The notes beneath the pieces were generated by a model. It searched no databases. It saw only the letters and a list, made by a program, of their open reading frames with translations, and was not told the origin of the DNA. Of a stretch of 64,000 nucleotides of DNA, positions 18,296 through 25,609 are shown one piece after another. The position numbers and the translations under genes were made by a program. Source of the DNA: Bog-532 sp963824545 (GTDB lineage: Bacteria > Actinomycetota > Actinomycetes > Streptosporangiales > Streptosporangiaceae); assembly GCA_963824545.1 (NCBI GenBank), contig CAWGPP010000030.1:45298-109297 (forward strand), in the 5' to 3' direction. Numbering within the stretch: position 1 is the first letter of the stretch; every line of letters begins with the position of its first letter.

Positions 18296-18360
18296 CCGCT
18301 GATGCGGCGGCGGCCGCACGGTGACGGCACCATGGTGACCGGCCCGGGCCGGAGGTGACC

Positions 18361-19323
18361 ATGCCGGACGCCGCACGGCTGCTGGGACCGGCCGAGATCA
18401 GGCAACTGGCGGCGCGGCTGGAGGTGCGGCCGACCAAGCGGCTCGGGCAGAACTTCGTCATCGATCATGGAACGGTGCGGCGGATCGTGGCCCTGGCGGA
18501 CCTGCGGCCCGAGGACGACGTCCTCGAGGTCGGCCCGGGTTTCGGCTCGCTGACGCTTCCGCTGCTGGAGGCGGCGCACCGGGTCGTCGCGGTGGAGATG
18601 GATCCGGTGCTGGCCGGGGCGCTCCCGGCAACCGCCGCGGCCCGTGCTCCCGGCCTGACCGGCCGCCTGGAGGTGATCACGGCCGACGCCGCGCGGGTGC
18701 GGGAGCTGCCGGGCGCCCCGCCCACGGTCCTGGTGGCCAACCTGCCTTACAACGCGACCGTCCCCGTCCTGCTCAACGTCCTGGACCGGTTCCCTTCGCT
18801 GCAGCACGGCCTGGTGATGGTGCAGGCGGAGGTGGGGGCGAGGATGTGCGCGCCGCCGGGCAGCCGCGCGTACGGGGTGTCCTCGGCCAAGCTGGCCTGG
18901 TCCGCCCGGATGCGCCTCGCCGGGCCGGTGCCGCGGACCGTGTTCTGGCCCGTGCCCGGCGTCGACTCGTGCCTGGTCTCGTTCGCGCGGGTAGATCCAC
19001 CGCCGACCACGGCGTCCCGCGAAGAGGTGTTCGCGGTCATCGACGCCGCGTTCGGCCAGCGCCGCAAGACGCTCCGCGCTGCGCTGGCGGGCTGGGCCGG
19101 GTCCGCCGCAGAGGCGGAACGCCTGGTCCGCGCGGCTGGCCTCGACCCCGGTGCACGCGGTGAGGCCCTGAGCATCGCCGAATTCGCGGTGCTGGCCCGG
19201 GGGCGCCCTCCCGCGGCACCCCGCTCTGACCCCAGCCCGAGCGGGCTACGGACGGACGGGCCGAAGGCCCGATCGGGCGCGACCCCGGGCCTTGGCCCGG
19301 GCGAGCGCCCGATGTCACGGTGA
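18361..19323 (+). CDS. rsmA: 16S rRNA dimethyladenosine transferase (KsgA)
   Basis: A 320-residue enzyme that dimethylates A1518/A1519 of 16S rRNA. Motifs: KRLGQNFVID, the SAM loop VLEVGPGFGSLT, and the catalytic NLPYN. FGQRRKTLRAAL lies near the C-terminal domain. GGAGG at 18351 gives proper spacing to ATG 18361; the GTG six bases earlier overlaps that site and was not used. The family fold ends around EFAVLARG; the roughly 40 residues after it are Pro/Ser/Gly-rich and encoded by repeat element B, so this tail is probably acquired. Confidence 0.95.
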   Translation: MPDAARLLGPAEIRQLAARLEVRPTKRLGQNFVIDHGTVRRIVALADLRPEDDVLEVGPGFGSLTLPLLEAAHRVVAVEMDPVLAGALPATAAARAPGLTGRLEVITADAARVRELPGAPPTVLVANLPYNATVPVLLNVLDRFPSLQHGLVMVQAEVGARMCAPPGSRAYGVSSAKLAWSARMRLAGPVPRTVFWPVPGVDSCLVSFARVDPPPTTASREEVFAVIDAAFGQRRKTLRAALAGWAGSAAEAERLVRAAGLDPGARGEALSIAEFAVLARGRPPAAPRSDPSPSGLRTDGPKARSGATPGLGPGERPMSR

Positions 19324-19410
19324 GCACCGGACGCGGGGCGTCGCGGGGGGTTCAGGGGAGTCGCCCCCCGGGCCAGCACGTCCCCCCGGGCCAGCACGAT
19401 CCCCTGGGCC
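19215..19410 (+). repeat. Dispersed GC-rich repeat element, copy B
   Basis: Same module order and orientation as copy A: a GGGCCTTGGCCCGGGCGAGCG core, a GCGGGGCG block, then a G-run/C-run palindrome ending CCCCCCGGGCCAGCAC, here followed by two further partial copies of the CCAGCAC end. The left half lies inside the 3' end of rsmA and supplies its stop; the right half lies just before ispE. Confidence 0.75.
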
Positions 19411-19437
19411 AACACAGCAAACTAAGGTGAGGAAACC

Positions 19438-20361
19438 GTGACCGTGACCGTGCGGGCGCCCGCCAAAATCAACCTGCAGCTCGCTGTCGGGCCGCGCCGC
19501 GACGACGGCTACCACGACCTGGTGACCGTGTTCCAGGCCATCTCGCTGTACGACGACGTGACCGTCAGCGAGGCCGACGGGCCCGGCGACCGCGTCCTGA
19601 CCCGCGGGGAGGGCGCCGCCGCGGTACCTGGTGGCCCGGACAACCTGGCTTTGAAGGCTGCCGGTGCCCTGGCCCGGGCCGCCGGCCTGCCGCGTGATGC
19701 TACCGGCCCCATCGAGGTCACCATCCGCAAGCGGATACCGGTTGCCGCTGGGCTGGCCGGCGGCAGCGCCGACGCCGCCGCGGCGCTGATCGCGTGCAAC
19801 GAGCTGTGGAACGCCGGCCTCAGCCACGAGCGGCTCAGTCAGATCGCGGCGGACGTCGGCAGTGACGTCGCGTTCGCGCTGCTCGGCGGCACGGCCGTCG
19901 GGCTGGGCCGGGGCGAGCGGCTGACCCCCGCGCTGGCGTCTGGTCAGTATCACTGGGTACTGGCCGTGGCCGACGGCGGCCTGTCCACCCCGAAGGTCTA
20001 CGCGGCCCTCGACCGGCTGCGCGGCACGGCCGGGAACCAGAAACCGGAACTCGACCACGCGCTGATGGGTGCGCTGCGGTCGGGAGAACCGGCCGCGGTG
20101 GGCCAGGCGCTCACCAACGACCTGGAGCGGGCCGCCACTTCCCTGTTCCCCGCGTTGCGCAAGACCCTCGCGGCCGGCCGCGAGCTCGGCGCCCTGGGTG
20201 CGATCGTCGCGGGTTCCGGGCCGACCTGCGTCTTCCTCGCCGCCAGCGCCGAGCGGGCGGTCGACCTGGCGGTGTCCTTGTCGGGCGCCGGAGTGTGCCG
20301 GGCGGTGGCCCGGGCCGCCGGCCCCGTGCCCGGGGCGTCCGTTACGGGCGGGGCGCCGTGA
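19438..20361 (+). CDS. ispE: 4-diphosphocytidyl-2-C-methyl-D-erythritol kinase
   Basis: A 307-residue GHMP kinase of the MEP isoprenoid pathway, phosphorylating the 2-hydroxyl of CDP-methylerythritol. It opens with RAPAKINLQL, has the ATP loop PVAAGLAGGSADAAAAL, and a GSGPTCVFLA motif near the C-terminus. The GTG start at 19438 follows AGGTGAGGA. It belongs to the conserved metG-tatD-rsmA-ispE order; the product is needed for polyprenyl carriers used by the glycosyltransferases nearby. Confidence 0.95.
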   Translation: MTVTVRAPAKINLQLAVGPRRDDGYHDLVTVFQAISLYDDVTVSEADGPGDRVLTRGEGAAAVPGGPDNLALKAAGALARAAGLPRDATGPIEVTIRKRIPVAAGLAGGSADAAAALIACNELWNAGLSHERLSQIAADVGSDVAFALLGGTAVGLGRGERLTPALASGQYHWVLAVADGGLSTPKVYAALDRLRGTAGNQKPELDHALMGALRSGEPAAVGQALTNDLERAATSLFPALRKTLAAGRELGALGAIVAGSGPTCVFLAASAERAVDLAVSLSGAGVCRAVARAAGPVPGASVTGGAP

Positions 20362-20410
20362 CGGCCTGCGGCGTCCCGGCCCGGCCCGCGCCGTCCCCCG
20401 GGCGGCCGGC

Positions 20411-22255
20411 ATGGTGAACCTGATAAGCGCCGAGAAAGTGGCGAAGGCGTTCGCGGACCGCAGGCTGCTCGACGCGGTATCGCTGGGGGTATCGACCGGG
20501 GACCGGATCGGCGTCGTGGGCCGCAACGGGGCGGGCAAGTCGACGCTGCTGTCCCTGCTCGCGGGCGTCGCGGAACCAGATTCCGGCCGGATCGCGCGGA
20601 CCGCCGGGCTGCGGATCGGCTACCTGCGCCAGCGTGACGAGCTGTCAGGAACGGTGCGGCAGGCGGTGTTCGGCCCGGCGGCCAGCGAGACCGCTGAGCA
20701 TCTGTGGGCCAGTGACCCGCGAGCCCGCGGCGTGGTGGCGGAACTGCTCGGCGGCATCGACCTGAACGCGGACGCCGCGCGGCTCTCCGGCGGTGAGCGG
20801 CGGCGCACGGCCCTGGCATCGCTGCTGGCCGCCGAGCGTGATGTTCTGCTGCTTGACGAGCCCACCAACCACCTTGACCTCGAGGCGATCGACTGGCTGG
20901 GGCGGCACCTGCGGGACCGGGGTTCTGCGCTGGTGGTGGTGAGCCACGACCGCTGGCTGCTGGACACCGCCTGTGACCGGATGTGGGAGGTCGAGTCCGG
21001 GCAGGTGTACCCGTACGAGGGCGGTTACTCGGCGTACGTGCTGGCCCAGGCCGAGCGCGACCGGAACGCCGACGCGGTGCAGCGCCGCCGGCGCAGCCTG
21101 ATGCGTAAGGAACTCGCGTGGCTGCGCCGGGGCCCGCAGGCCCGTTCCACCAAGCCGAAGTTCCGGGTGCAGGCGGCCACCGCGCTGATCGCCGATGAGC
21201 CACCCGCGCGGGACACCATCGAGCTCACCAGCCTGGCGACCGCGCGGCTGGGCAAGACGGTCATCGACGTCGAGGACGTCACGCTCTGGGCTGGGCTGCG
21301 GGTGCTGCTGAACGACGTGACCTGGCAGCTCGCGCCCGGTGAGCGGGCCGGGCTGGTGGGTGTCAACGGCAGCGGCAAGACATCGTTCCTGCGGCTGCTC
21401 GACGGGTCGCTGGTGCCGGCCCGGCCGGGCGCCGCGAACTCCGCCGGGCCGGCCGGCCAGGCCGCCATCCGCGCCGAGGGCAGCGTGATCCGGGGAAAGA
21501 CCGTGCGGATCGCCCATCTCAGCCAGGAACTCAGTGAGCTGGATCCGGGAAGGCGGGTGCTGGAGACCGTGCAGGACGTGCGTTCGTTCGTCCGGGTCGG
21601 CAAGCGCGAGCTGTCGGCCAGCCAGATACTGGAGCGGTTCGGGTTCCGGGGCGACAAGCAGTGGACGCCCGTCGGGGAGCTGTCCGGCGGGGAACGGCGC
21701 AGGCTGCAGCTGCTGCGGCTGCTGATGGACGAGCCCAACGTGCTGCTCCTGGACGAGCCCACCAACGACCTCGACATCGAGACGCTGACCGAGCTGGAGG
21801 ACCTGCTCGACGGATGGCCCGGGTCCATGACCGTGGTCAGCCACGACCGGTATTTCCTGGAACGGGTCACCGACCACGTGGTGGCGCTGCTGGGGGACGG
21901 GAAGCTGTCGTTCCTGGCCGGCGGGGTCGAAGAGTACCTCGACCGGGTGCGGGGGACCCGCGAGGCCGCGCTGCCCGGCTCGGCGGCCGCCGCGGCCAGG
22001 CCCTCCCTCCCGGCACCCGCCGGGACGGCCGCCGGCGCGGCCGGGGAGCGGGCCTCGCGCAAGGAGCTTCAGCGACTTGAACGGCAGATTGACCGCCTGT
22101 CCGGCCGCGAGGCGCAGCTTGGCGCGCAGATGGCCGATAACGCCAGCGACTACGAGAAGCTCACTCGGCTGGGTGCCGACCTGCGCTCTGTCCAGGCGGA
22201 GAAGGCGGCCCTCGAAGAACGCTGGCTGAGCGTTGCCGCGGACCTGGAGACGTGA
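20411..22255 (+). CDS. ABC-F family ATPase (Uup/EttA-like)
   Basis: A 614-residue soluble protein with two ABC ATPase domains and no membrane segment. Domain 1: Walker A GRNGAGKST, signature LSGGERRR, Walker B LLLDEPTNHLD. Domain 2: GVNGSGKTS, LSGGERRR, LLLDEPTNDLD. The linker between them is charged and the C-terminus is a coiled coil (LQRLERQIDRLSGREAQL), as in Uup-type translation factors that act on the ribosome. ATG 20411 was chosen as the first start matching the family; it lies 50 bases after ispE, probably in the same transcript. Confidence 0.93.
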   Translation: MVNLISAEKVAKAFADRRLLDAVSLGVSTGDRIGVVGRNGAGKSTLLSLLAGVAEPDSGRIARTAGLRIGYLRQRDELSGTVRQAVFGPAASETAEHLWASDPRARGVVAELLGGIDLNADAARLSGGERRRTALASLLAAERDVLLLDEPTNHLDLEAIDWLGRHLRDRGSALVVVSHDRWLLDTACDRMWEVESGQVYPYEGGYSAYVLAQAERDRNADAVQRRRRSLMRKELAWLRRGPQARSTKPKFRVQAATALIADEPPARDTIELTSLATARLGKTVIDVEDVTLWAGLRVLLNDVTWQLAPGERAGLVGVNGSGKTSFLRLLDGSLVPARPGAANSAGPAGQAAIRAEGSVIRGKTVRIAHLSQELSELDPGRRVLETVQDVRSFVRVGKRELSASQILERFGFRGDKQWTPVGELSGGERRRLQLLRLLMDEPNVLLLDEPTNDLDIETLTELEDLLDGWPGSMTVVSHDRYFLERVTDHVVALLGDGKLSFLAGGVEEYLDRVRGTREAALPGSAAAAARPSLPAPAGTAAGAAGERASRKELQRLERQIDRLSGREAQLGAQMADNASDYEKLTRLGADLRSVQAEKAALEERWLSVAADLET

Positions 22256-22316
22256 GGGCATGACGACCCGCTATGGCCGGTCCAGCGCCGCGTCCGTCTC
22301 GCAGAGCGAACCGGCG

Positions 22317-22922
22317 TTACTCCGGCGGCAGTGCGTCGAACGGCGCGAGCAGGGTCCGCAGCAGGTCGGCGAGCGTATGCCGGTCGTTCGAGCCGAGCGA
22401 GGCGAGCAGCTCGCGCTCACGGCGCAGCAGGTCGGCCAGGGCGTCATCGGCCTTGGCCCGGCCCTGGTCGGTCAGGGTGACCAGGACGCCGCGCCGGTCC
22501 CTCGGGTCAGGGTTCCGGCGGACATGCCCCGCCTCGGCCAGCCGGTCGATGCGGTTGGTCATCGTCCCGGAGGTCACCAGCGTCGCGCGGATCAGTGCGC
22601 CGGGCGTCATCTGGTACGGGGGCCCCTGCCGGCGCAGCGCCGACAGCACGTCAAACTCCCACGCCTCAAGCCCGTGACTGGCAAACGACGCGCGCCGGGC
22701 CAGATCGAGGTGCCGCGCCAGCCGGGACACCCGGCTGAGCACCTGGAGCGGTTCCACGTCGAGGTCGGGCCGCTGTGCGCGCCACGCGGCGACCAGATCG
22801 TCCACCTCATCGCGCAGCCCGCCGCCGCCGGCCGGCGCGCCTTTGACCGGGGTGCCCTTGAGCGCCAGCGCGCCGCGCTCTGCGGCGTGCGTGCCGGCGC
22901 CGGGCTCGCCACCATCCTGCAT
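22317..22922 (-). CDS. MarR-family transcriptional regulator
   Basis: A 201-residue dimeric winged-helix regulator. The DNA-binding region includes WEFDVLSALRRQGPP, TSGTMTNRIDRL and the wing with RNPDPRDRRGVLVTLTDQG, a strong MarR signature. The first 40 residues are an Ala/Gly-rich extension. It is divergent from the methyltransferase gene; the 85-base gap has two palindromes suited to MarR binding, so self-regulation and control of the neighbour are likely. MarR proteins of this kind usually release DNA on binding small aromatic or acidic ligands. Confidence 0.92.
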   Translation of the reverse strand: MQDGGEPGAGTHAAERGALALKGTPVKGAPAGGGGLRDEVDDLVAAWRAQRPDLDVEPLQVLSRVSRLARHLDLARRASFASHGLEAWEFDVLSALRRQGPPYQMTPGALIRATLVTSGTMTNRIDRLAEAGHVRRNPDPRDRRGVLVTLTDQGRAKADDALADLLRRERELLASLGSNDRHTLADLLRTLLAPFDALPPE

Positions 22923-22936
22923 CGCTCCAGGGTATC

Positions 22937-22950
22937 TCTTGACGTCAAGA
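22937..22950. promoter_or_regulatory. Palindromic operator TCTTGACGTCAAGA
   Basis: A perfect 14-bp palindrome 14 bases upstream of the marR start. MarR-family operators commonly have a TTGA-x2-TCAA core, as here. Confidence 0.65.
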
Positions 22951-22980
22951 TGCCTGGTCAGGTAGGGAAAGAGAGAAAGT

Positions 22981-22997
22981 ATCTCGATGTCGAGAAA
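22981..22997. promoter_or_regulatory. Second, imperfect operator ATCTCGATGTCGAGAAA
   Basis: Half sites ATCTCGA and TCGAGAA are separated by two bases. It ends 10 bases before the methyltransferase start codon and overlaps the ribosome-site region. It resembles the perfect palindrome 30 bases away, so one MarR protein may bind both and control both directions. Confidence 0.5.
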
Positions 22998-23007
22998 TGG
23001 AGCGGTT

Positions 23008-23779
23008 ATGTGGGACCCGGGCCAGTACCGGCACTTTTCCCGGCGAGCGGGCGCGGCCCTTTGCCGACCTGCTCGCCCGGATCGGGGCGGACCTTCCGCG
23101 TTCCGTCGTTGACCTCGGCTGCGGGCCGGGCGATCTCACCGTGGGACTCGCGCGCCGCTGGCCGGAGGCAACGGTGCTCGGCGTCGACAACTCTCCAGAG
23201 ATGATCGAGGCGGCCCGGAAGTGGGAGGGGCCGCCGGGCCTGTCGTTCGCGCTGGCCGACCTCCGGGACTGGCGCCCGGCCGCTCCCGCGGACGTGGTCA
23301 CGGCCAACGCCGTGCTGCAGTGGGTCCCCGGCCATCTCGGAATACTGCCACGCTGGGTGTCCTGGCTGTCCCGCGGTGGCTGGCTGGCCTTCCAGATCCC
23401 CGGCAATTTCGATCAGCCCCCGCACACGGCTATCCGGGACATGGCCGACTCACCACGCTGGCGCCCGCTGATCGGTGGCTGTGAGTCCACCCGGCAGGCC
23501 GGAGACCCGGCGGAATACCTCGGCGTCCTGGCTGGCGCCGGGTGCCGGGTGGACGCCTGGGAGACGACCTACCTGCACATCCTGGATGGCGAGGATCCCG
23601 TGGTCGAATGGGTCAAGGGCACTGCCCTGCGCCCGGTGCTGGCCGCGCTGGATGAGGTACAGGCCGCCGAGTTCCTGGCCGAGTACCGGGACCGGATGCG
23701 GCGGGCGTTCCCGCCGCGCTCCTTCGGGACCGTACTGCCGTTCCGGCGCGTGTTCGTCGTAGCGCAACGCCCGGCCTGA
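23008..23779 (+). CDS. tam: Trans-aconitate 2-methyltransferase-like enzyme, with an apparent frameshift
   Basis: A SAM-dependent methyltransferase of about 255 residues once corrected. ATG 23008, after GGAG, encodes MWDPGQYRHF, the typical Tam opening. The family sequence then resumes as PGERARPFADLLARI one base out of phase, exactly after the TTTT run at 23035-23038, where three T would keep the frame. Downstream are VVDLGCGPGDLT, GVDNSPEMI, NAVLQWVPGH and FQIPGNFDQP, as in Tam. The enzyme methylates trans-aconitate, a side product that inhibits the TCA cycle. Uncorrected, only a truncated product from another start would be made. Confidence 0.85.
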
Positions 23780-23892
23780 CCGCCCGGCGATGCCCGGGTG
23801 GGTGGGCCGGGGCCCGGGAGCAGCCCGCGGCGATTAAGAGCTCGCGCGGATTGGTGCGATCTGCGGGGCTTCAGCGTGTCGTGAGGTGAAAC

Positions 23893-23955
23893 AGGCACAG
23901 GTTCCGTGATCATCGGAGTTCTCTACGCTCTGTAATCACGGGAGTCCTGTGCCTG
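23893..23955 (+). promoter_or_regulatory. Hairpin covering the transposase ribosome site and start codon
   Basis: CAGGCACAGGTTCCGTGAT pairs with ATCACGGGAGTCCTGTGCCTG almost perfectly. The right arm contains the GGGAG ribosome site and the GTG start (23949). Transcripts entering from outside would fold and block translation, a control seen in several IS elements. Confidence 0.7.
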
Positions 23956-24791
23956 CCATACCATCATGGCTGCTGGAGCCCCTCTGGGACCAGTTCGCCG
24001 CGCTGCTGCCCGACCGGGCCGTCTATGACCCCTCGCACCCGCTGGGCTGCCACAAGCCGCGGATCGCGGACCGGATCATCTTCGAGAAACTCATCCAGGT
24101 CCTGCGGTTCGGCTGCTCCTATGCGTCGATCGCCGACTGCACCTGCGGCGCCACCACGATCCGGGAACGCCGCAACGAGTGGATCAAAGCCGGGATCTTC
24201 GCGGAACTGAAGAAGATCGGCCGGGAATCCTACGACCGCATGGTCGGCCTCGTCCTGGAGGACCTCGCCGTTGACGGCTGCATCACGAAAGCTCCCGGCG
24301 GCGGGGAGTGCGCCGGCCCCAGCCCTGTTGACCGCCGCAAGCTGGGCATGAAGCGGTCCCTGCTGGTGGAGGGCTACGGCATCCCGCTGGGCCGGGTGCT
24401 GGCCCCGGCGAACCGCCACGACTCCCCGCTGCTGGCACCCACGCTGGACAAACTCGGCGAGATCGGCCCGCTGCCGGATGACATCACCGTCCACCTGGAC
24501 GCCGGGTACGACTCGCAGAAGACCCGCGACGAACTCGGCGAGCGCAACATGACCGGCGAAATCGCCCATAAAGGAGACAAGGCCCCCATCCAGGCCGGGC
24601 AGCGCTGGCAGGTCGAGCGCACCAACTCCTGGCACAACGGCTTCAACCGCCTGCAGCGCTGCTATGAGCGCAAGGAAGACGTCATCGACGCCTTCTTCGA
24701 CCTCGCCGACGCCATCATCACCGTACGTAGCATGATCCGCCAGTCATGGACCCTGTACCGGTGGCACGGCCGCCCGGCGAAACGCCCCTGA
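23949..24791 (+). CDS. IS5-family transposase
   Basis: A 280-residue DDE transposase. The catalytic residues are visible: the aspartate in LAVDGCITKAPGGG, the second in VHLDAGYDSQKTR, and the glutamate in WQVERTNSWHNGF, with a C-terminal ITVRSMIRQ helix. The sequence matches the IS5 transposases abundant in Streptomyces. Start GTG 23949 sits in the right arm of a hairpin. The frame is intact, so the element may be active. Confidence 0.93.
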   Translation: MPAIPSWLLEPLWDQFAALLPDRAVYDPSHPLGCHKPRIADRIIFEKLIQVLRFGCSYASIADCTCGATTIRERRNEWIKAGIFAELKKIGRESYDRMVGLVLEDLAVDGCITKAPGGGECAGPSPVDRRKLGMKRSLLVEGYGIPLGRVLAPANRHDSPLLAPTLDKLGEIGPLPDDITVHLDAGYDSQKTRDELGERNMTGEIAHKGDKAPIQAGQRWQVERTNSWHNGFNRLQRCYERKEDVIDAFFDLADAIITVRSMIRQSWTLYRWHGRPAKRP

Positions 24792-24815
24792 CCGACTACC
24801 TATCCGCGCGGCCTC

Positions 24816-25001
24816 TAACCTACTTTGCGAATTTCTTTAGTATGTAATAACTGGCATGATCGATACCCGTGCACGGTGGCCATCATGGTCTCCACGTGGA
24901 TCTCCGCCGTCAGGCGAGCTCGCTGTGTCCGCCTCGCACGACACAGCACGGCATCACCGCCCTGGACCGGCCGGGACGGACGACGCGAGGAGAGACGCCG
25001 C
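24816..25001. other. Gap after the IS5 element
   Basis: No supported gene. Base composition is visibly less GC-rich than the core region, and this continues to about 30.9 kb. Confidence 0.4.
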
Positions 25002-25187
25002 ATGACCACGATCATCCCCGCCGCGCTCAGCCCGCGGCAGCTTGACCGTCACTGGGCAGTTGTTAATCTCCCTTTGGCAGACGGCCCGCCCTGGTGCCTG
25101 CATGTCGGCGGCAAGCCGGGATCCAGAGCGATGCAAATGGAGATCGCATTTGAGCGGCGATGTCAGCGCATCCGCCATATGCGGTGA
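25002..25187 (+). CDS. Possible small protein (61 residues), unknown
   Basis: ATG 25002 is preceded by GAGGAGA at good spacing. The product has a hydrophilic, Arg-rich C-terminus, a PLADGPPWCLHVGG stretch and no membrane segment. No family recognised. It could be a genuine small gene or a remnant cut by the nearby IS5; the good ribosome site is the main support. Confidence 0.35.
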   Translation: MTTIIPAALSPRQLDRHWAVVNLPLADGPPWCLHVGGKPGSRAMQMEIAFERRCQRIRHMR

Positions 25188-25426
25188 CGCAAAGCCGGGT
25201 CAGCCCTGGGTCAGCCCGGAGCAGCCGCTTGACTACCTCCTGTGGAAGGATCCAGGAGAAAGCGCGGTTACCCCGGCGACTTCTGCAGCCGATCACCGCC
25301 CACACATCCGTAGTAGGCGCCTTCCGCAGCGGCGCCTGATACGTTAACTTCGCTTACAGGGTTCCGGGACAGACGGCCATTATCGCGAGCCGTATCTTGC
25401 GGACCGGAGTTAAGTGTGGGGGAGCC
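25188..25426. other. Upstream region of the NB-ARC locus
   Basis: Contains a small inverted repeat around 25315-25338 (AGGCGCC...GGCGCCT). Likely holds the promoter for the small reading frame and NB-ARC gene that follow; no clear -10/-35 assigned. Confidence 0.35.
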
Positions 25427-25609
25427 ATGTCGGAGCGTGGGTTCGTGTTGCGGGCCAAGGGCCACAGGATCCTGCGCTGCCGTGGAGGGGCGAACCGGGC
25501 CAAGAGCCGCGCCCACCGCGGCGTGTTTTTGGTGTGGACAGAGCCCGTCGTTCCCTGTGCCACGCAGGATTCCACGGCCCTCGCTGACGACGGGTCAGCT
25601 ACACGGTGA
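25427..25609 (+). CDS. Possible small protein (60 residues) coupled to the NB-ARC gene
   Basis: ATG 25427 follows GGGGGAG. The product is basic (Arg/Lys-rich first half). Its TGA overlaps the GTG start of the NB-ARC gene as GTGA, so it could act as a translation-coupling leader. The spacing from ribosome site to ATG is short, and no family is recognised. The overlap is the best evidence that it is translated. Confidence 0.4.
   Translation: MSERGFVLRAKGHRILRCRGGANRAKSRAHRGVFLVWTEPVVPCATQDSTALADDGSATR

Larger units (their letters stand above)
23838..24815 (+). mobile_element. Complete IS5-family element (IS1031-like group), 978 bp
   Basis: Ends are imperfect inverted repeats GAGCTCGCGCGGATTGGT (23838-23855) and ACCTATCCGCGCGGCCTC (24798-24815), matching at about 15 of 18 positions. 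Both sides carry TAA (23835-23837 and 24816-24818), a 3-bp TNA duplication as known for IS1031-type elements. One intact transposase gene lies inside. It marks the left edge of the accessory region. Confidence 0.88.

Noticed and set aside
20069..20410. N-terminal extension of the ABC-F protein overlapping ispE
   Set aside because: Low-complexity and out of phase with ispE; ATG 20411 starts the ATPase domain directly.
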